Shown here: one piece after another, positions 15,560 to 24,036 of the stretch
Layout: each line of letters starts with the position of its first letter
Numbering within the stretch: the first letter of the stretch is position 1
DNA from: Rhodospirillales bacterium
GTDB taxonomy: Bacteria > Pseudomonadota > Alphaproteobacteria > UBA828
Length of the DNA: 35,820 nucleotides
NCBI GenBank assembly: GCA_028818855.1
Contig: JAPPMY010000289.1
Location: forward strand, 1 to 35,820
Direction: 5' to 3'
Program-made: the position numbers and the translations under genes
The notes under the pieces: generated by a model
Database searches by the model: none
What the model was told of the DNA's origin: nothing
Seen by the model: only the letters and a program-made list of their open reading frames with translations

Positions 15560-17236
15560 ATGACGATCAGCAGCGAGACGATCGAACGGCTGAACGAGGA
15601 GTGCCAGCGCATCCCGCTCACGGAGGAGCGGGCGGCCGAGCTTCCCGTCGAGCTGGGCCAGCTTCACGCGGCGGTCGAGGCCGCGCGGCCCGACCACGAC
15701 TTCGACCGGCTGCCCGCCTCCTTCGAGCAGGCGCTGCACGCGTTGCGGGCCACTGAGGACGGTGCGCGAGCGGTGGGTGCGGCGGTCGAGGCCGGCGCCG
15801 GCGCGGCAGGCGAGGGCGGCGAGATCGCGGCGCTCAGCCTCTGCGAGGCGGCGGACGCCGTTGCGGGGGGCGATCTTTCCGCCACCGAACTGGTGGAGGC
15901 GGCGCTCGCCCGCATCGACCGGCTGGACCCCGATCTCCACGCCTTCGTCCGCCTCGAGCGGGAGGACGCCCTGGCCAAAGCGCGCGCGACCGACCGCGAC
16001 AGGAGCAGCGGCGGCAACGCGGGCCCGCTCGCAGGCGTGCCCCTCGCCCACAAGGACATGTACTACCGCGCGGGCAAGGTCTCGGGCTGCGGCTCCCGCA
16101 TCAGGCGCGATTTCTGGCCGGACCGGACGGCGACCGTGCTCGACCGCCTCGATGCGGCCGGCGCCATCGACCTCGGCGGCCTCGCCATGGTCGAGTTCGC
16201 CATGGGCCCCCACGGTTTCAACGCCCACCTGCCGCGCTGCCGCAACGTGTGGGACTTCGAGCGCATCCCCTGCGGCTCGTCCTCGGGCTCGGGCACGGCG
16301 GTGGCCGGCCGCCTCGTCTACGCCGCTCTGGGTTCCGACACCGGCGGCTCCATCCGCTGCCCGGCGGCGGCCAACGGCGTCGCCGGCATCAACCCGACGA
16401 TGGGCCGCGTCAGCCGCTTCGGCTGCATGCCGATGTCCTGGTCGCTCGACGTGATGGGGCCGCTCGCGCGCACGGTGCAGGACTGCGCCCGCGTGCTCGG
16501 CGCGATCGCAGGCGCGGACGAGAACGACGCCAGCACGAGCGCGGAGCCGGTGCCGGACTACGAGGCGACCATCGAGCGGAGCGTGCGGGGCGTGCGCATC
16601 GGCATCCCTGCCGGCTATTTCGACGAGGACCTCGATCCCGGCGTGGCTGCCGTGATCGAGGCCACGCACGGGGTGTTCAAGGGCCTCGGCGCCACGCTCG
16701 TGCCGGTGGCCATGCCGGCGCTGCTCGATACCGTCTCCGCGATCCACCCGGTTCTGATGAAGGTCGAGGGCGCGGCCAATCACCTGCCGTGGAAGCGGGC
16801 GCACGACGCGGACTATTCCGACGAGGTGGGCAAGCGCCTGCAGGCGGGCTTCTTCATCCCCGCGACCGACTACATCAACGCGCTGCAGTACCGCGCCCAT
16901 GCGCTCCGCGCCTTCGCGGACGCGGTGTTCGGCGCCTGCGATGCGCTGCTGACCCCGGTGCTGCCGATGCCGACGCCGACGCTCGCGGACACCGCCTACC
17001 GCGACGGCCCCGCGTACCTGAAGATGGTCGTGGGGCTCACCCGCAACACGCGCGTGGTGAACTATCTGGGCCTGCCGGCGCTGAGCGTGACCTGCGGCTT
17101 CACGCCCTGCGGCATGCCGACCTCGTTCCAGCTCATCGGCCGGCCCTTCGCCGAGGCCCTGCTCTTCCGCCTCGGCCACCAGTACCAGCGCGAGACGGAC
17201 TGGCACCGGCGCTGGCCCGCCGCGCTGCCGGGCTGA
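15560..17236 (+). CDS. Amidase-signature family amidase with N-terminal helical extension
   Basis: A 558-residue amidase. The Ser-cisSer-Lys triad is present with family spacing: K165 in LAHKDMYY, S240 in PCGSSSGSG and S264 in GSDTGGSIRCPAA. Before the catalytic domain (from about residue 88) is an extra 85-residue helical segment (ETIERLNEECQRIPLTEERAAELPVELGQLH, then DFDRLPASF). This resembles the small GatC/AtzG-type partner that usually is a separate protein, so it may be a natural fusion. The substrate is unknown; members act on aryl or alkyl amides, malonamate, carboxybiuret and similar compounds. A strong GGAGGGGG site precedes the ATG, 12 bases after the Mug-like stop. The ABC permease follows 25 bases downstream. 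Confidence 0.88.
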   Translation: MTISSETIERLNEECQRIPLTEERAAELPVELGQLHAAVEAARPDHDFDRLPASFEQALHALRATEDGARAVGAAVEAGAGAAGEGGEIAALSLCEAADAVAGGDLSATELVEAALARIDRLDPDLHAFVRLEREDALAKARATDRDRSSGGNAGPLAGVPLAHKDMYYRAGKVSGCGSRIRRDFWPDRTATVLDRLDAAGAIDLGGLAMVEFAMGPHGFNAHLPRCRNVWDFERIPCGSSSGSGTAVAGRLVYAALGSDTGGSIRCPAAANGVAGINPTMGRVSRFGCMPMSWSLDVMGPLARTVQDCARVLGAIAGADENDASTSAEPVPDYEATIERSVRGVRIGIPAGYFDEDLDPGVAAVIEATHGVFKGLGATLVPVAMPALLDTVSAIHPVLMKVEGAANHLPWKRAHDADYSDEVGKRLQAGFFIPATDYINALQYRAHALRAFADAVFGACDALLTPVLPMPTPTLADTAYRDGPAYLKMVVGLTRNTRVVNYLGLPALSVTCGFTPCGMPTSFQLIGRPFAEALLFRLGHQYQRETDWHRRWPAALPG

Positions 17237-17261
17237 GAGACCGGGGCGCAGCCGGGGCGCG

Positions 17262-18131
17262 ATGCGGCGCCGCGCGATCGGCCGGGCCGGCTGGGGGCGC
17301 ACCGCGTGCTGCGCCGTCGTCGGCTTCGTCTACTTCCTGCCGGTGCTCTGGATCGTGCTCACCGCGTTCAAGAGCCCGCGCGACATCCTCTCGTCCACGC
17401 TGGTCTTCACGCCCACCCTCGACAACTTCGCCAACATCTTCGCCCGCGTCCACTACGAGGGCGGCGGGCTGGTCGAGACGGGGTTCGAGCTTTACTTCGT
17501 CAACAGCATCGTGATCTCGGGCGCGAGCGTCGGCCTCGCGCTCATCCTCGGCACCGGCGCGGCCTACGGCTTCTCGCGCTGGCCGCTCAGGGGCAACGAC
17601 ACCTACCTGCTCGTGGTGCTGACCGCGCGGATGCTGCCGCCGATCGTGCTCATCATCCCGCTCTTCGTGATCTTCCGCATGACGGGGCTGGCCGGCAGCT
17701 ACCTCGGCATCATCCTGCTCTACACCGCCTTCAACCTGCCCTTCGCCATCTGGATGATGAAGAGCTTCTTCGACGACCTGCCGCGCGAGGTGGAGGACGC
17801 CGCCAGGACCGACGGCAGCTCCGAGTGGCGGGTCTTCTTCCGCATCTCTCTGCCGCAGGTGAAGGCGGGCATCGCCGCGACCGCGACGCTCGGCCTCATC
17901 CTCACCTGGAACGAGTTCCTGATGGCGCTGATGCTGACCGGGCCCGAGACGCGCACCGTCCCGGTCGGCATAGGCGGCAGCCTCGGCACCGGCATCGGCG
18001 TGGACTGGGGCCGGCTGGCCGCGATCGAGACGCTCTTCCTGATCCCGGTGGTGCTGGTGACTTTCGTCCTCCAGAACCAGCTCCTGCGGGGCGTGACCTT
18101 CGGCACCATCACCCACGGGCGCCGTCGTTGA
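17262..18131 (+). CDS. ABC transporter permease (MalG-like, sugar-type)
   Basis: A 289-residue inner-membrane permease with about six membrane spans: residues about 15-35, 80-104, 115-140, 146-166, 205-226 and 262-282. The cytoplasmic EAA loop is REVEDAARTDGSSEWRVFFRISLPQVKAG (from about residue 175), which docks the ATPase. LPVLWIVLTAFKSP at the N-terminus is typical of the MalG/UgpE half of carbohydrate importers. No partner permease, substrate-binding protein or ATPase gene is next to it; it is squeezed between the amidase and RidA genes. The partners must be encoded elsewhere, or the gene is left over from a larger operon. The Shine-Dalgarno region is weak. Confidence 0.85.
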   Translation: MRRRAIGRAGWGRTACCAVVGFVYFLPVLWIVLTAFKSPRDILSSTLVFTPTLDNFANIFARVHYEGGGLVETGFELYFVNSIVISGASVGLALILGTGAAYGFSRWPLRGNDTYLLVVLTARMLPPIVLIIPLFVIFRMTGLAGSYLGIILLYTAFNLPFAIWMMKSFFDDLPREVEDAARTDGSSEWRVFFRISLPQVKAGIAATATLGLILTWNEFLMALMLTGPETRTVPVGIGGSLGTGIGVDWGRLAAIETLFLIPVVLVTFVLQNQLLRGVTFGTITHGRRR

Positions 18132-18162
18132 CTCGGCAGGCCCCGCGAACCATGCTCCGGCC

Positions 18163-18687
18163 ATGACGATCGAGCAGAAGATCGAGGCCGCGGGCTTGAC
18201 CCTCCCCCGGCTCGAGGACAGCTACAGCAACAACCCGGCGGCCGCGAAGTACGTCTCGCACCACGCGCTCGGGCGGGTTCTCTACCTCTCGGGCTGCACG
18301 CCGGCCAAGGACGGCAAGCCCTACATGACCGGGATCCTCGGCGAGGATCTCTCGATCGAGCAGGGATACGAGGCGGCGCGCCAGTGCATGCTCTGCTACC
18401 TCGGCATGATCAAGTATGCGCTGGGCGATCTCGACCGCATGCACCGGATGCTGCACCTCACCGGCTACGTGAACTCCGGCCCCGGCTTCACCGATCAGCC
18501 GCGGGTCATCAACGGCGCCGTGGACCTGCTCGTCGAGCTTTACGGCCGGCGCCTGATGCCGACGCGAGCCGCCATCGGCTGCCGCGGGCTCGCCGTCAAC
18601 CATTCGGTGGAGCTGATCGCGACGGTGGAGTTCGACGGCGGCAGCGTGGCGCCGCCGCTCGGCCGCGACGGTACGGTGCTCGACTGA
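18163..18687 (+). CDS. RidA family protein (YjgF/YER057c/UK114)
   Basis: A 174-residue RidA-fold protein. The key Arg-Glu pair has the usual spacing: R135 (PTRAAIGC) and E150 (NHSVELIATVEF). GRVLYLSGCTPAKDGKP at 37-53 is the family beta-hairpin region, and the extra N-terminal 30 residues are common in environmental subgroups. RidA proteins hydrolyse reactive enamines/imines released by PLP enzymes; some relatives hydrolyse ureido or carbamate compounds. Placed after an amidase, it could act on an imine or acyl-amide intermediate in the same pathway. It starts 31 bases after the permease and precedes the quinone reductase by 48 bases, all on the same strand. Confidence 0.85.
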   Translation: MTIEQKIEAAGLTLPRLEDSYSNNPAAAKYVSHHALGRVLYLSGCTPAKDGKPYMTGILGEDLSIEQGYEAARQCMLCYLGMIKYALGDLDRMHRMLHLTGYVNSGPGFTDQPRVINGAVDLLVELYGRRLMPTRAAIGCRGLAVNHSVELIATVEFDGGSVAPPLGRDGTVLD

Positions 18688-18735
18688 GGGGCGGACCCGC
18701 CCGCCACTCCCCCGCCATTCACGAGACCTGACGCC

Positions 18736-19725
18736 ATGAAAGCGGTCCTCTGCAGGGCCTTCGGCCCGCCCGAGACTCTCGCGTTCGAGACCGTGGACCC
18801 ACCCTCCCTCGGGCCCGGCGAGGTGCGCATCGCCGTCGCCGCCGTCGGCGTGAACTTCCCCGACCTCCTGCTGATCGAAGGCAAGTATCAGGTCAGGCCG
18901 CCCTTCCCCTTCAGCCCAGGGCTGGAGTGCGCCGGCACCGTCGCGGAATTGGGGCCCGGCGCCGACGGGCCGGCACCCGGCACCCGCGTGCTCGCCTATT
19001 GCACCCACGGCTGCATGGCCGAGGAGGTGGTGGCGCCGGCCTCCTCCGTCATCCCCATCCCCGATGCGATGCCCTTCGATGTCGCGGCGGCCTTCCCCGT
19101 GGTCTACGGCACCGGCTACCACGCGCTCGTCGGCCGCGCGGCGCTCGAGGAGGGCGAGACGCTGCTGGTGCTGGGCGCCTCGGGCGGCGTGGGGCTGTCG
19201 GCGGTGGAGATCGGCAAGCGGCTCGGCGCCACAGTGATCGCGGCCGCAAGCAGCGACGAGAAGCTCGCGCTCGCCGAGGCGCACGGCGCCGATCACCTCG
19301 TCAACTACGGCGCGGACGATCTGCGCGAGCGGGTCAAGGCGTTGACCGACGGGCGCGGCGCGGACGTGATCTACGACCCCGTCGGCGGTGATTTCTTCGA
19401 TACATCGATGCGCTGCATCGCCTGGAACGGCCGGCTGCTGGTCATCGGCTTCGCGTCGGGCCGCATCGCCGAAGCCAGGACCAACATCGTCCTGCTCAAG
19501 GAGATGAGCGTCGTCGGAGTCGCCTGGGGCGCCTTCGCCTTTCGCGATTCCGCCGCCAATCGCGCCTACTTCGAGGAGCTGTTCCGCTGGTACAGGGCCG
19601 GCGCGCTCAAACCCCGCGTCTCTCGCCACCTGCCGCTGGCTAACGCCCCTCAGGCGCTGGCGGCGTTCCAGGAACGCAGCGTCCTCGGCAAGCAGGTGCT
19701 GACGGTGGAGCGCTCCGCCGGCTGA
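18736..19725 (+). CDS. NADPH:quinone oxidoreductase family (zinc-free MDR)
   Basis: A 329-residue medium-chain dehydrogenase/reductase. The N-terminal catalytic domain has AVGVNFPDLLLIEGKY at 36-51, with Asn-Phe-Pro-Asp in place of zinc ligands. The nucleotide motif is GASGGVG at 147-153, followed by VIAAASSDEKLALAEAHGADHLVNY, in which Ala-Ser at the strand end favours NADPH. No zinc-binding cysteine quartet is seen, so it belongs to the quinone oxidoreductase/enoyl reductase branch that reduces quinones or activated double bonds. The C-terminus (LGKQVLTVE) matches the family end. It may be the last gene of the rightward amidase-permease-RidA run. Confidence 0.85.
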   Translation: MKAVLCRAFGPPETLAFETVDPPSLGPGEVRIAVAAVGVNFPDLLLIEGKYQVRPPFPFSPGLECAGTVAELGPGADGPAPGTRVLAYCTHGCMAEEVVAPASSVIPIPDAMPFDVAAAFPVVYGTGYHALVGRAALEEGETLLVLGASGGVGLSAVEIGKRLGATVIAAASSDEKLALAEAHGADHLVNYGADDLRERVKALTDGRGADVIYDPVGGDFFDTSMRCIAWNGRLLVIGFASGRIAEARTNIVLLKEMSVVGVAWGAFAFRDSAANRAYFEELFRWYRAGALKPRVSRHLPLANAPQALAAFQERSVLGKQVLTVERSAG

Positions 19726-19827
19726 CCCGGCACAGGCGCCGCCTTTACCCGGGGCTGCGGATTTTCTACCTTGTGGCAGCCCCGCGGCGCCGCGGAGCAG
19801 TGGACTGCAGAACGGCTAGGACAGAGC

Positions 19828-20898
19828 GTGGCTGGGGAGGCGATCCGAGGCGCTGCGGGGCCGCTCGTGGACGATCCCGTCATCGGGCATGCGGTCCGCG
19901 CCGGCGGCTGGGCGGATCACGCGGCATCGTCCTACGCGCTCGCGGCCCAGGCCCTCGATGAAGGCCGCTTCGCCGACGCCGCGGCGCTGGCTCGCCACAC
20001 GGTGGACGAAGCCCGCGAGGGCTACGAGCTTTACGCTCTCTGGGCCGACCAGATCGGGGAAACCCTCGCCGCCGAAGGCGTGGACGAGGCCGCGATCGCG
20101 GCGGGCGAGGCCCGCGTGCGGGCGCTGCTGGCCGGCGCGGCGGGGGAGCCCTTCGACATTCACGCGGGCTGGGCCGCCTACACCGCGGAGGTCGGCGCGG
20201 TCGAGGCCGCCTGCGATGCGGGCGATGCGGCGTCCGCCCTCACGCGCCTGGAGCGCGCCCGCACCCTCTGGCTCGAGACCCACGACCGGGGCTGCGACCT
20301 GGTCTACGGCATGCTCGACCTCGTCGTCCGCCACCTGGGCGAGCGCCGCATCGGCCCGCTCTGGGACGAGCTGATGGCGCCGATGTACGAGACCTACGAC
20401 GTTTACGATACGGCCACGCACCCGTGGCCGCGCTCCATGCACCGGCTGATCCTGATTGCGGCGCTCTCCCTGCGCGGCCACCTGAGCGGGCCGGGGCGCA
20501 TGGGTGCCATCGAGATCACGGAGGAGGCCGACCGCTGGGTACTGAGCTTCGACCCCTGCGGCTCCGGCGGGCGCACCTACCGCGAAGATGACGCGAAGGG
20601 CCCCCGCATGCAGCCGCCCTTCGGCTTCGCCGTCACCACGGAGGCCCACGACTGGGCCTGGGGCAAGACCGGCGTCTGCGTCTACTGCGTCCACTGCTGC
20701 CAGCTCAACCAGCGCATGCCCATCCGGCGTTTCGGCTACCCGACGCGGGTGATCGACCCGCCGACGTGGCCCGAGGCGCGGGCCGGCGGCGTCTGTCGCT
20801 GGTCGGTCTACAAGGACCCTGCGCTCGTGCCGGAGGACGCCTATACCAGCGTGGGCTACGAGAAGCCGGCGGCGACCGGCGCGGGAGCGGCTCGATGA
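19828..20898 (+). CDS. Uncharacterised protein with a CxxCxxCC cysteine cluster
   Basis: A 356-residue protein of no family I recognise. The frame opens at a TTG at 19771, but GTG at 19828 is chosen because AGGACAGAG lies just upstream. The first 150 residues are Ala-rich helices (SYALAAQALDEGRFADAAALARHTVDEAREGYELYALWADQIG). The C-terminal half holds FDPCGSGGRTYRED (Cys 244) and GVCVYCVHCCQLNQRMPIRRFG, with cysteines at 284, 287, 290 and 291, plus Cys 323. The cluster could bind zinc or an iron-sulphur centre. The stop overlaps the start of the glutamine synthetase-family gene (ATGA), so the two are translationally coupled and may act on the same substrate. Confidence 0.75.
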   Translation: MAGEAIRGAAGPLVDDPVIGHAVRAGGWADHAASSYALAAQALDEGRFADAAALARHTVDEAREGYELYALWADQIGETLAAEGVDEAAIAAGEARVRALLAGAAGEPFDIHAGWAAYTAEVGAVEAACDAGDAASALTRLERARTLWLETHDRGCDLVYGMLDLVVRHLGERRIGPLWDELMAPMYETYDVYDTATHPWPRSMHRLILIAALSLRGHLSGPGRMGAIEITEEADRWVLSFDPCGSGGRTYREDDAKGPRMQPPFGFAVTTEAHDWAWGKTGVCVYCVHCCQLNQRMPIRRFGYPTRVIDPPTWPEARAGGVCRWSVYKDPALVPEDAYTSVGYEKPAATGAGAAR

Positions 20899-22253
20899 GC
20901 GGTACGGAGAACGAGGGTCTGGACGCCGTGCGCGAGCGCATGCGCGAAGACGGCGTGCGCTACGTTCAGATCGAGGTGCCGGAGCTTGACGGCGGGCTCC
21001 GCTGCAAGCTGCTCGCGCTCGACAAGGGGCTCTCGGACGGGATCGGCTGGTCCAACATCATCTATGGGCTGACCGCGGCGGACGACGTCTACGAATCGCC
21101 CTTCTCGTCCTACGAGAACGGCTTCGCCGACGTTTTCGGGACACCGGACGCCGCCACGGTCTGCCGTCTGCCCTGGCGGCAGGCAACGGCGGCGGCCCTG
21201 ATCGACGTCCACGATCCCGACGGCACCATGACGGCGGAGGGCCCGCGCACCATGCTGCGGCGTGCCGTGGAGAAGGCCGCCGGCATGGGCTTCCAGCCGC
21301 GCTTCGCGGTCGAGTACGAGGTCGCCATCTTCTACGCGGACGAGGGCGCCTCGCCGCCCTCGCCCGCGACGCTCACGCCGGTCTCGCGCACGCGGAACGC
21401 CTACAGCCTGGTCCGCATGCCGGAACTGCGCGCGATCTTCGAGACCTTCATGCAGCGCATGGAGGAGGTGGGCGCGCCGGTCCTCTCCATGCACACGGAG
21501 CTTGGCCGTGGCGCGGTCGAGTTCGCGCTCGCCCATGCGCCGCCGCTCGCCGCCGCCGACGGCGCCATGCGCGCCAAGGCCTATCTGAAGGAGCTCTGCG
21601 CCGAGCGCGGCATGATCGTGACCTTCATGGCCAAGCCCGACATCGACATGCCGGGCTCCGGCGGGCACGTCCACCAGAGCCTGTGGCGGGCCGGCGAGAA
21701 CGTGTTCTGGGGCGGGGCGGGTCCGAGCGAGACCGCGCGGCAGTACGTGGCCGGCCAGATCGAGCATCTGCCGGCGCTCACGGCGCTCTTCATGGGCAAC
21801 ATCAACTCCTACCGGCGGCGGGACTGGCAGCACTGGGTGCCGCTCAACGCATCCTGGGGCGACGACAACCGGAGCGCGGCGCTCCGCCTGATCACCCGGC
21901 CGGTGCCGCACGGCGCCCGCTTCGAGAACCGGGTGCCGGGCGCCGATTCCAACGCCTACCTGACCATCGGCGGCATGCTGGCCGCAGGGCTGGACGGGAT
22001 CGAGCGCGGCCTTGCGCCGCCGCCGCTCTGCGCGGGCAACGCAGCGCTCGACGAGAGCTATACGCCGCTGCCGGCCTCGCTGGCTGACGCGGTGGACGCC
22101 TTCGAGCGCTCGGCCTTCCTGCGCAGCGCCTTCGGCGACCGCTTCGTCGATCACTACGCGCTCTCGCGCCGGACCGAGCTGGATCACTGGCGCGCCTGGC
22201 TGCGGAGCCATGTCAGCGCCTGGGAGTACGAGCGCTATTTCGAGACAATTTGA
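20895..22253 (+). CDS. Glutamine synthetase family ligase (gamma-glutamylpolyamine synthetase-like)
   Basis: A 452-residue glutamine synthetase fold. Visible metal and ATP residues include E140-Y-E142 (FAVEYEVAIF), E202 and E209 (TELGRGAVEF), the HxH of GSGGHVHQSLW (258-260), and the ammonium/glutamate region NSYRRRDWQHWVP. ENRVPGADSNAYL is the C-terminal signature, with Ala where most have Pro. It lacks the adenylylation-loop Tyr of GlnA, and its length and motifs fit the PuuA group that joins glutamate to amines. Substrate is unknown. Its ATG is embedded in the stop of the Cys-cluster gene. A second glutamine synthetase-like gene lies 435 bases away on the other strand. Confidence 0.87.
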   Translation: MSGTENEGLDAVRERMREDGVRYVQIEVPELDGGLRCKLLALDKGLSDGIGWSNIIYGLTAADDVYESPFSSYENGFADVFGTPDAATVCRLPWRQATAAALIDVHDPDGTMTAEGPRTMLRRAVEKAAGMGFQPRFAVEYEVAIFYADEGASPPSPATLTPVSRTRNAYSLVRMPELRAIFETFMQRMEEVGAPVLSMHTELGRGAVEFALAHAPPLAAADGAMRAKAYLKELCAERGMIVTFMAKPDIDMPGSGGHVHQSLWRAGENVFWGGAGPSETARQYVAGQIEHLPALTALFMGNINSYRRRDWQHWVPLNASWGDDNRSAALRLITRPVPHGARFENRVPGADSNAYLTIGGMLAAGLDGIERGLAPPPLCAGNAALDESYTPLPASLADAVDAFERSAFLRSAFGDRFVDHYALSRRTELDHWRAWLRSHVSAWEYERYFETI

Positions 22254-22356
22254 GGCAAGGGGCGGCCAGGTGCCTTTTCGCTCCGGCCTTCCGCCACTAT
22301 ATCGATGGGGTCGGGGCGGCGCGGCGTGCCGGCTGCGACAGGACGAAGGGGGACCG

Positions 22357-22545
22357 ATGACCGATCAGGACACCATCGCGCAGCGCCTTGAGGCGTTGCG
22401 CGCCGAGCACCAGTCGTTGAACGCGGAGATCGACGCGCTCGCGGGCCGGGGCGACGCTCTCGAAATCCAGGGACTGAAGCGCCAGAAGCTCCGCCTCAAG
22501 GACGAGATCGCGCGGCTGGAGAGCGAGCACGCACACGCGGGGTAG
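22357..22545 (+). CDS. DUF465 (YdcH/SlyX-like) small coiled-coil protein
   Basis: A 62-residue protein, MTDQDTIAQRLEALRAEHQS and onward, with heptad-like repeats (HQSLNAEIDAL, LKRQKLRLKDEIARLESEH) that form a helical hairpin. The final LKDEIARLE is the DUF465 signature; the domain is widespread in Proteobacteria and has no known activity. A GAAGGGGG site lies seven bases before the ATG. The longer overlapping frame from 22012 belongs to no gene. It stands alone between the ligase and the GlnT gene, about 100 bases after the former, and is probably expressed separately. Confidence 0.8.
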   Translation: MTDQDTIAQRLEALRAEHQSLNAEIDALAGRGDALEIQGLKRQKLRLKDEIARLESEHAHAG

Positions 22546-22688
22546 GCCCGGACGCAGGAGCGCACCACGCACCCGCTTTACTGCAACTCATTGAATTACA
22601 ACGAGAAGTCAGGCCCCGCCCGGCCGGATCGAAGCATGCCCGCCCGCCGCCCGAGGGAAGCGAACGGGCTGGCCGGCGAAAGGTCGCC

Positions 22689-23996
22689 TCAGCAATCGAG
22701 CGTGTTGCTGCGCTCCCAGTCGGAGATCGTGCCGGCGTACTCGTTCCACTCGCTGGTCTTGAGCTTGACGTAGCTCTTCACGAAGCTCTCGCCGAAGCCC
22801 GCGCGCACCACCTTGTCCTTCTCGAAGAGCCTGAGCGCATCGAGCAGGTTGAGCGGCAGCTTGCGCGCGCCCCGCAGCTTGTGGCCCTCGGCGTAGAGGT
22901 TGAGGTCGGTGCGCTGGCCGGGGTCGCGCTCGTTCTCGATGCCGTCGAGGCCGGCCACCACCACGCCCGCCTGCAGCAGGTAGGGGTTGGCCGCGCCGTC
23001 CATCAGCCTGAGCTCGAAGCGCCCGGCATCGGGGATCCGCACCATGGTGGAGCGGTTGTTGCCGCCGTAGGCCACCTGGTTGGGCGACCACGTGGCGCCC
23101 GACAGCGTCACCGGCGCGTTGATCCGCTTGTAGCTGTTCACCGTCGGGTTCCAGATCGCGCAAAGCGCCGGCGCCCTGTGGATGATGCCGCCGAGGAACT
23201 GGTAGCCGAGCGCGGATATCCCAAGCTCCCCCTTCGCATCGTGGAAGAGGTTCTTCCGGCCCGCGCCGTTCCAGACCGAGACGTGCGCGTGGCAGCCGTT
23301 GCCCGTCAGGTTCGTGAAGGGCTTCGGCATGAAGGTCGCGCGCAGCCCGTGCTTTTCGGCCAGCGACTTCACCATGTACTTGAAGAAGACGTGGCGGTCG
23401 GCGGTGACGAGCGCGTCGTCGTACTCCCAGTTCATCTCGAACTGGCCGTTGGCGTCCTCGTGGTCGTTCTGGTAGGGCCCCCAGCCGAGGCCCAGCATCG
23501 CGTCGCAGATCTCGGAGACCACGTCGTAGCGCCGCATCAGCGCCGCCTGGTCGTAGCAGGGCTTGGCCTGGGTATCGAGGGGGTCGGAGATCGCGGTGCC
23601 GTCCGCGCTCACAATGAAGTACTCGGCCTCGACCCCGGTCTTGACCCGGTACCCCTGCTTTCGCGCCGCCTCCAGCGTGCTCTTGAGCTTGAGGCGGGGC
23701 GTGTCCGGCATGGGCGCGCCGTTCATCCAGCAGTCGCCGGCGAGCCAGCCGACCTCCGGCTTCCACGGCAGCTGGATCAGGCTGGCGGGGTCCGGCTTCA
23801 CCAGCATGTCGGGCTCGGCCGGCGTCGAATCGAGCCAGGCGGCGAAGGCGGCGAAGCCCGCGCCGTCGGCCTGCATGCCGCCGATCGCCTCGGCCGGAAC
23901 GAGCTTCGCCCGCAGCACGCCGAAGAGGTCCACGAAGCTGATCAGGAAATAGCGGATCTTCTTCTGTTTCGCGGCCTGAGCCAGGTCCACGGCCAT
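22689..23996 (-). CDS. glnT: Type III glutamine synthetase (GlnT-like)
   Basis: A 435-residue glutamine synthetase of the GlnT type known from rhizobia and relatives. The N-terminus (KKIRYFLISFVDLFGVLRAKLVPA) and GFAAFAAWLDSTPAEPDM are characteristic. Active-site residues include E123-A-E125 (GVEAEYF), E180 and E187 (DHEDANGQFEMNW), and the H236/H238 pair in GNGCHAHVSVW. FELRLMDGAANPYLLQ is the C-terminal ATP/glutamate signature. Some relatives of this group make gamma-glutamylmethylamide or theanine, so glutamine may not be its only product. GGAG precedes the ATG. The SDR gene lies upstream on the same strand with 40 bases between, so they may be cotranscribed. Confidence 0.85.
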   Translation of the reverse strand: MAVDLAQAAKQKKIRYFLISFVDLFGVLRAKLVPAEAIGGMQADGAGFAAFAAWLDSTPAEPDMLVKPDPASLIQLPWKPEVGWLAGDCWMNGAPMPDTPRLKLKSTLEAARKQGYRVKTGVEAEYFIVSADGTAISDPLDTQAKPCYDQAALMRRYDVVSEICDAMLGLGWGPYQNDHEDANGQFEMNWEYDDALVTADRHVFFKYMVKSLAEKHGLRATFMPKPFTNLTGNGCHAHVSVWNGAGRKNLFHDAKGELGISALGYQFLGGIIHRAPALCAIWNPTVNSYKRINAPVTLSGATWSPNQVAYGGNNRSTMVRIPDAGRFELRLMDGAANPYLLQAGVVVAGLDGIENERDPGQRTDLNLYAEGHKLRGARKLPLNLLDALRLFEKDKVVRAGFGESFVKSYVKLKTSEWNEYAGTISDWERSNTLDC

Positions 23997-24036
23997 TACT
24001 CCATACTCCCTCGTCTCGTCACTCGCGAGCCTGGCG

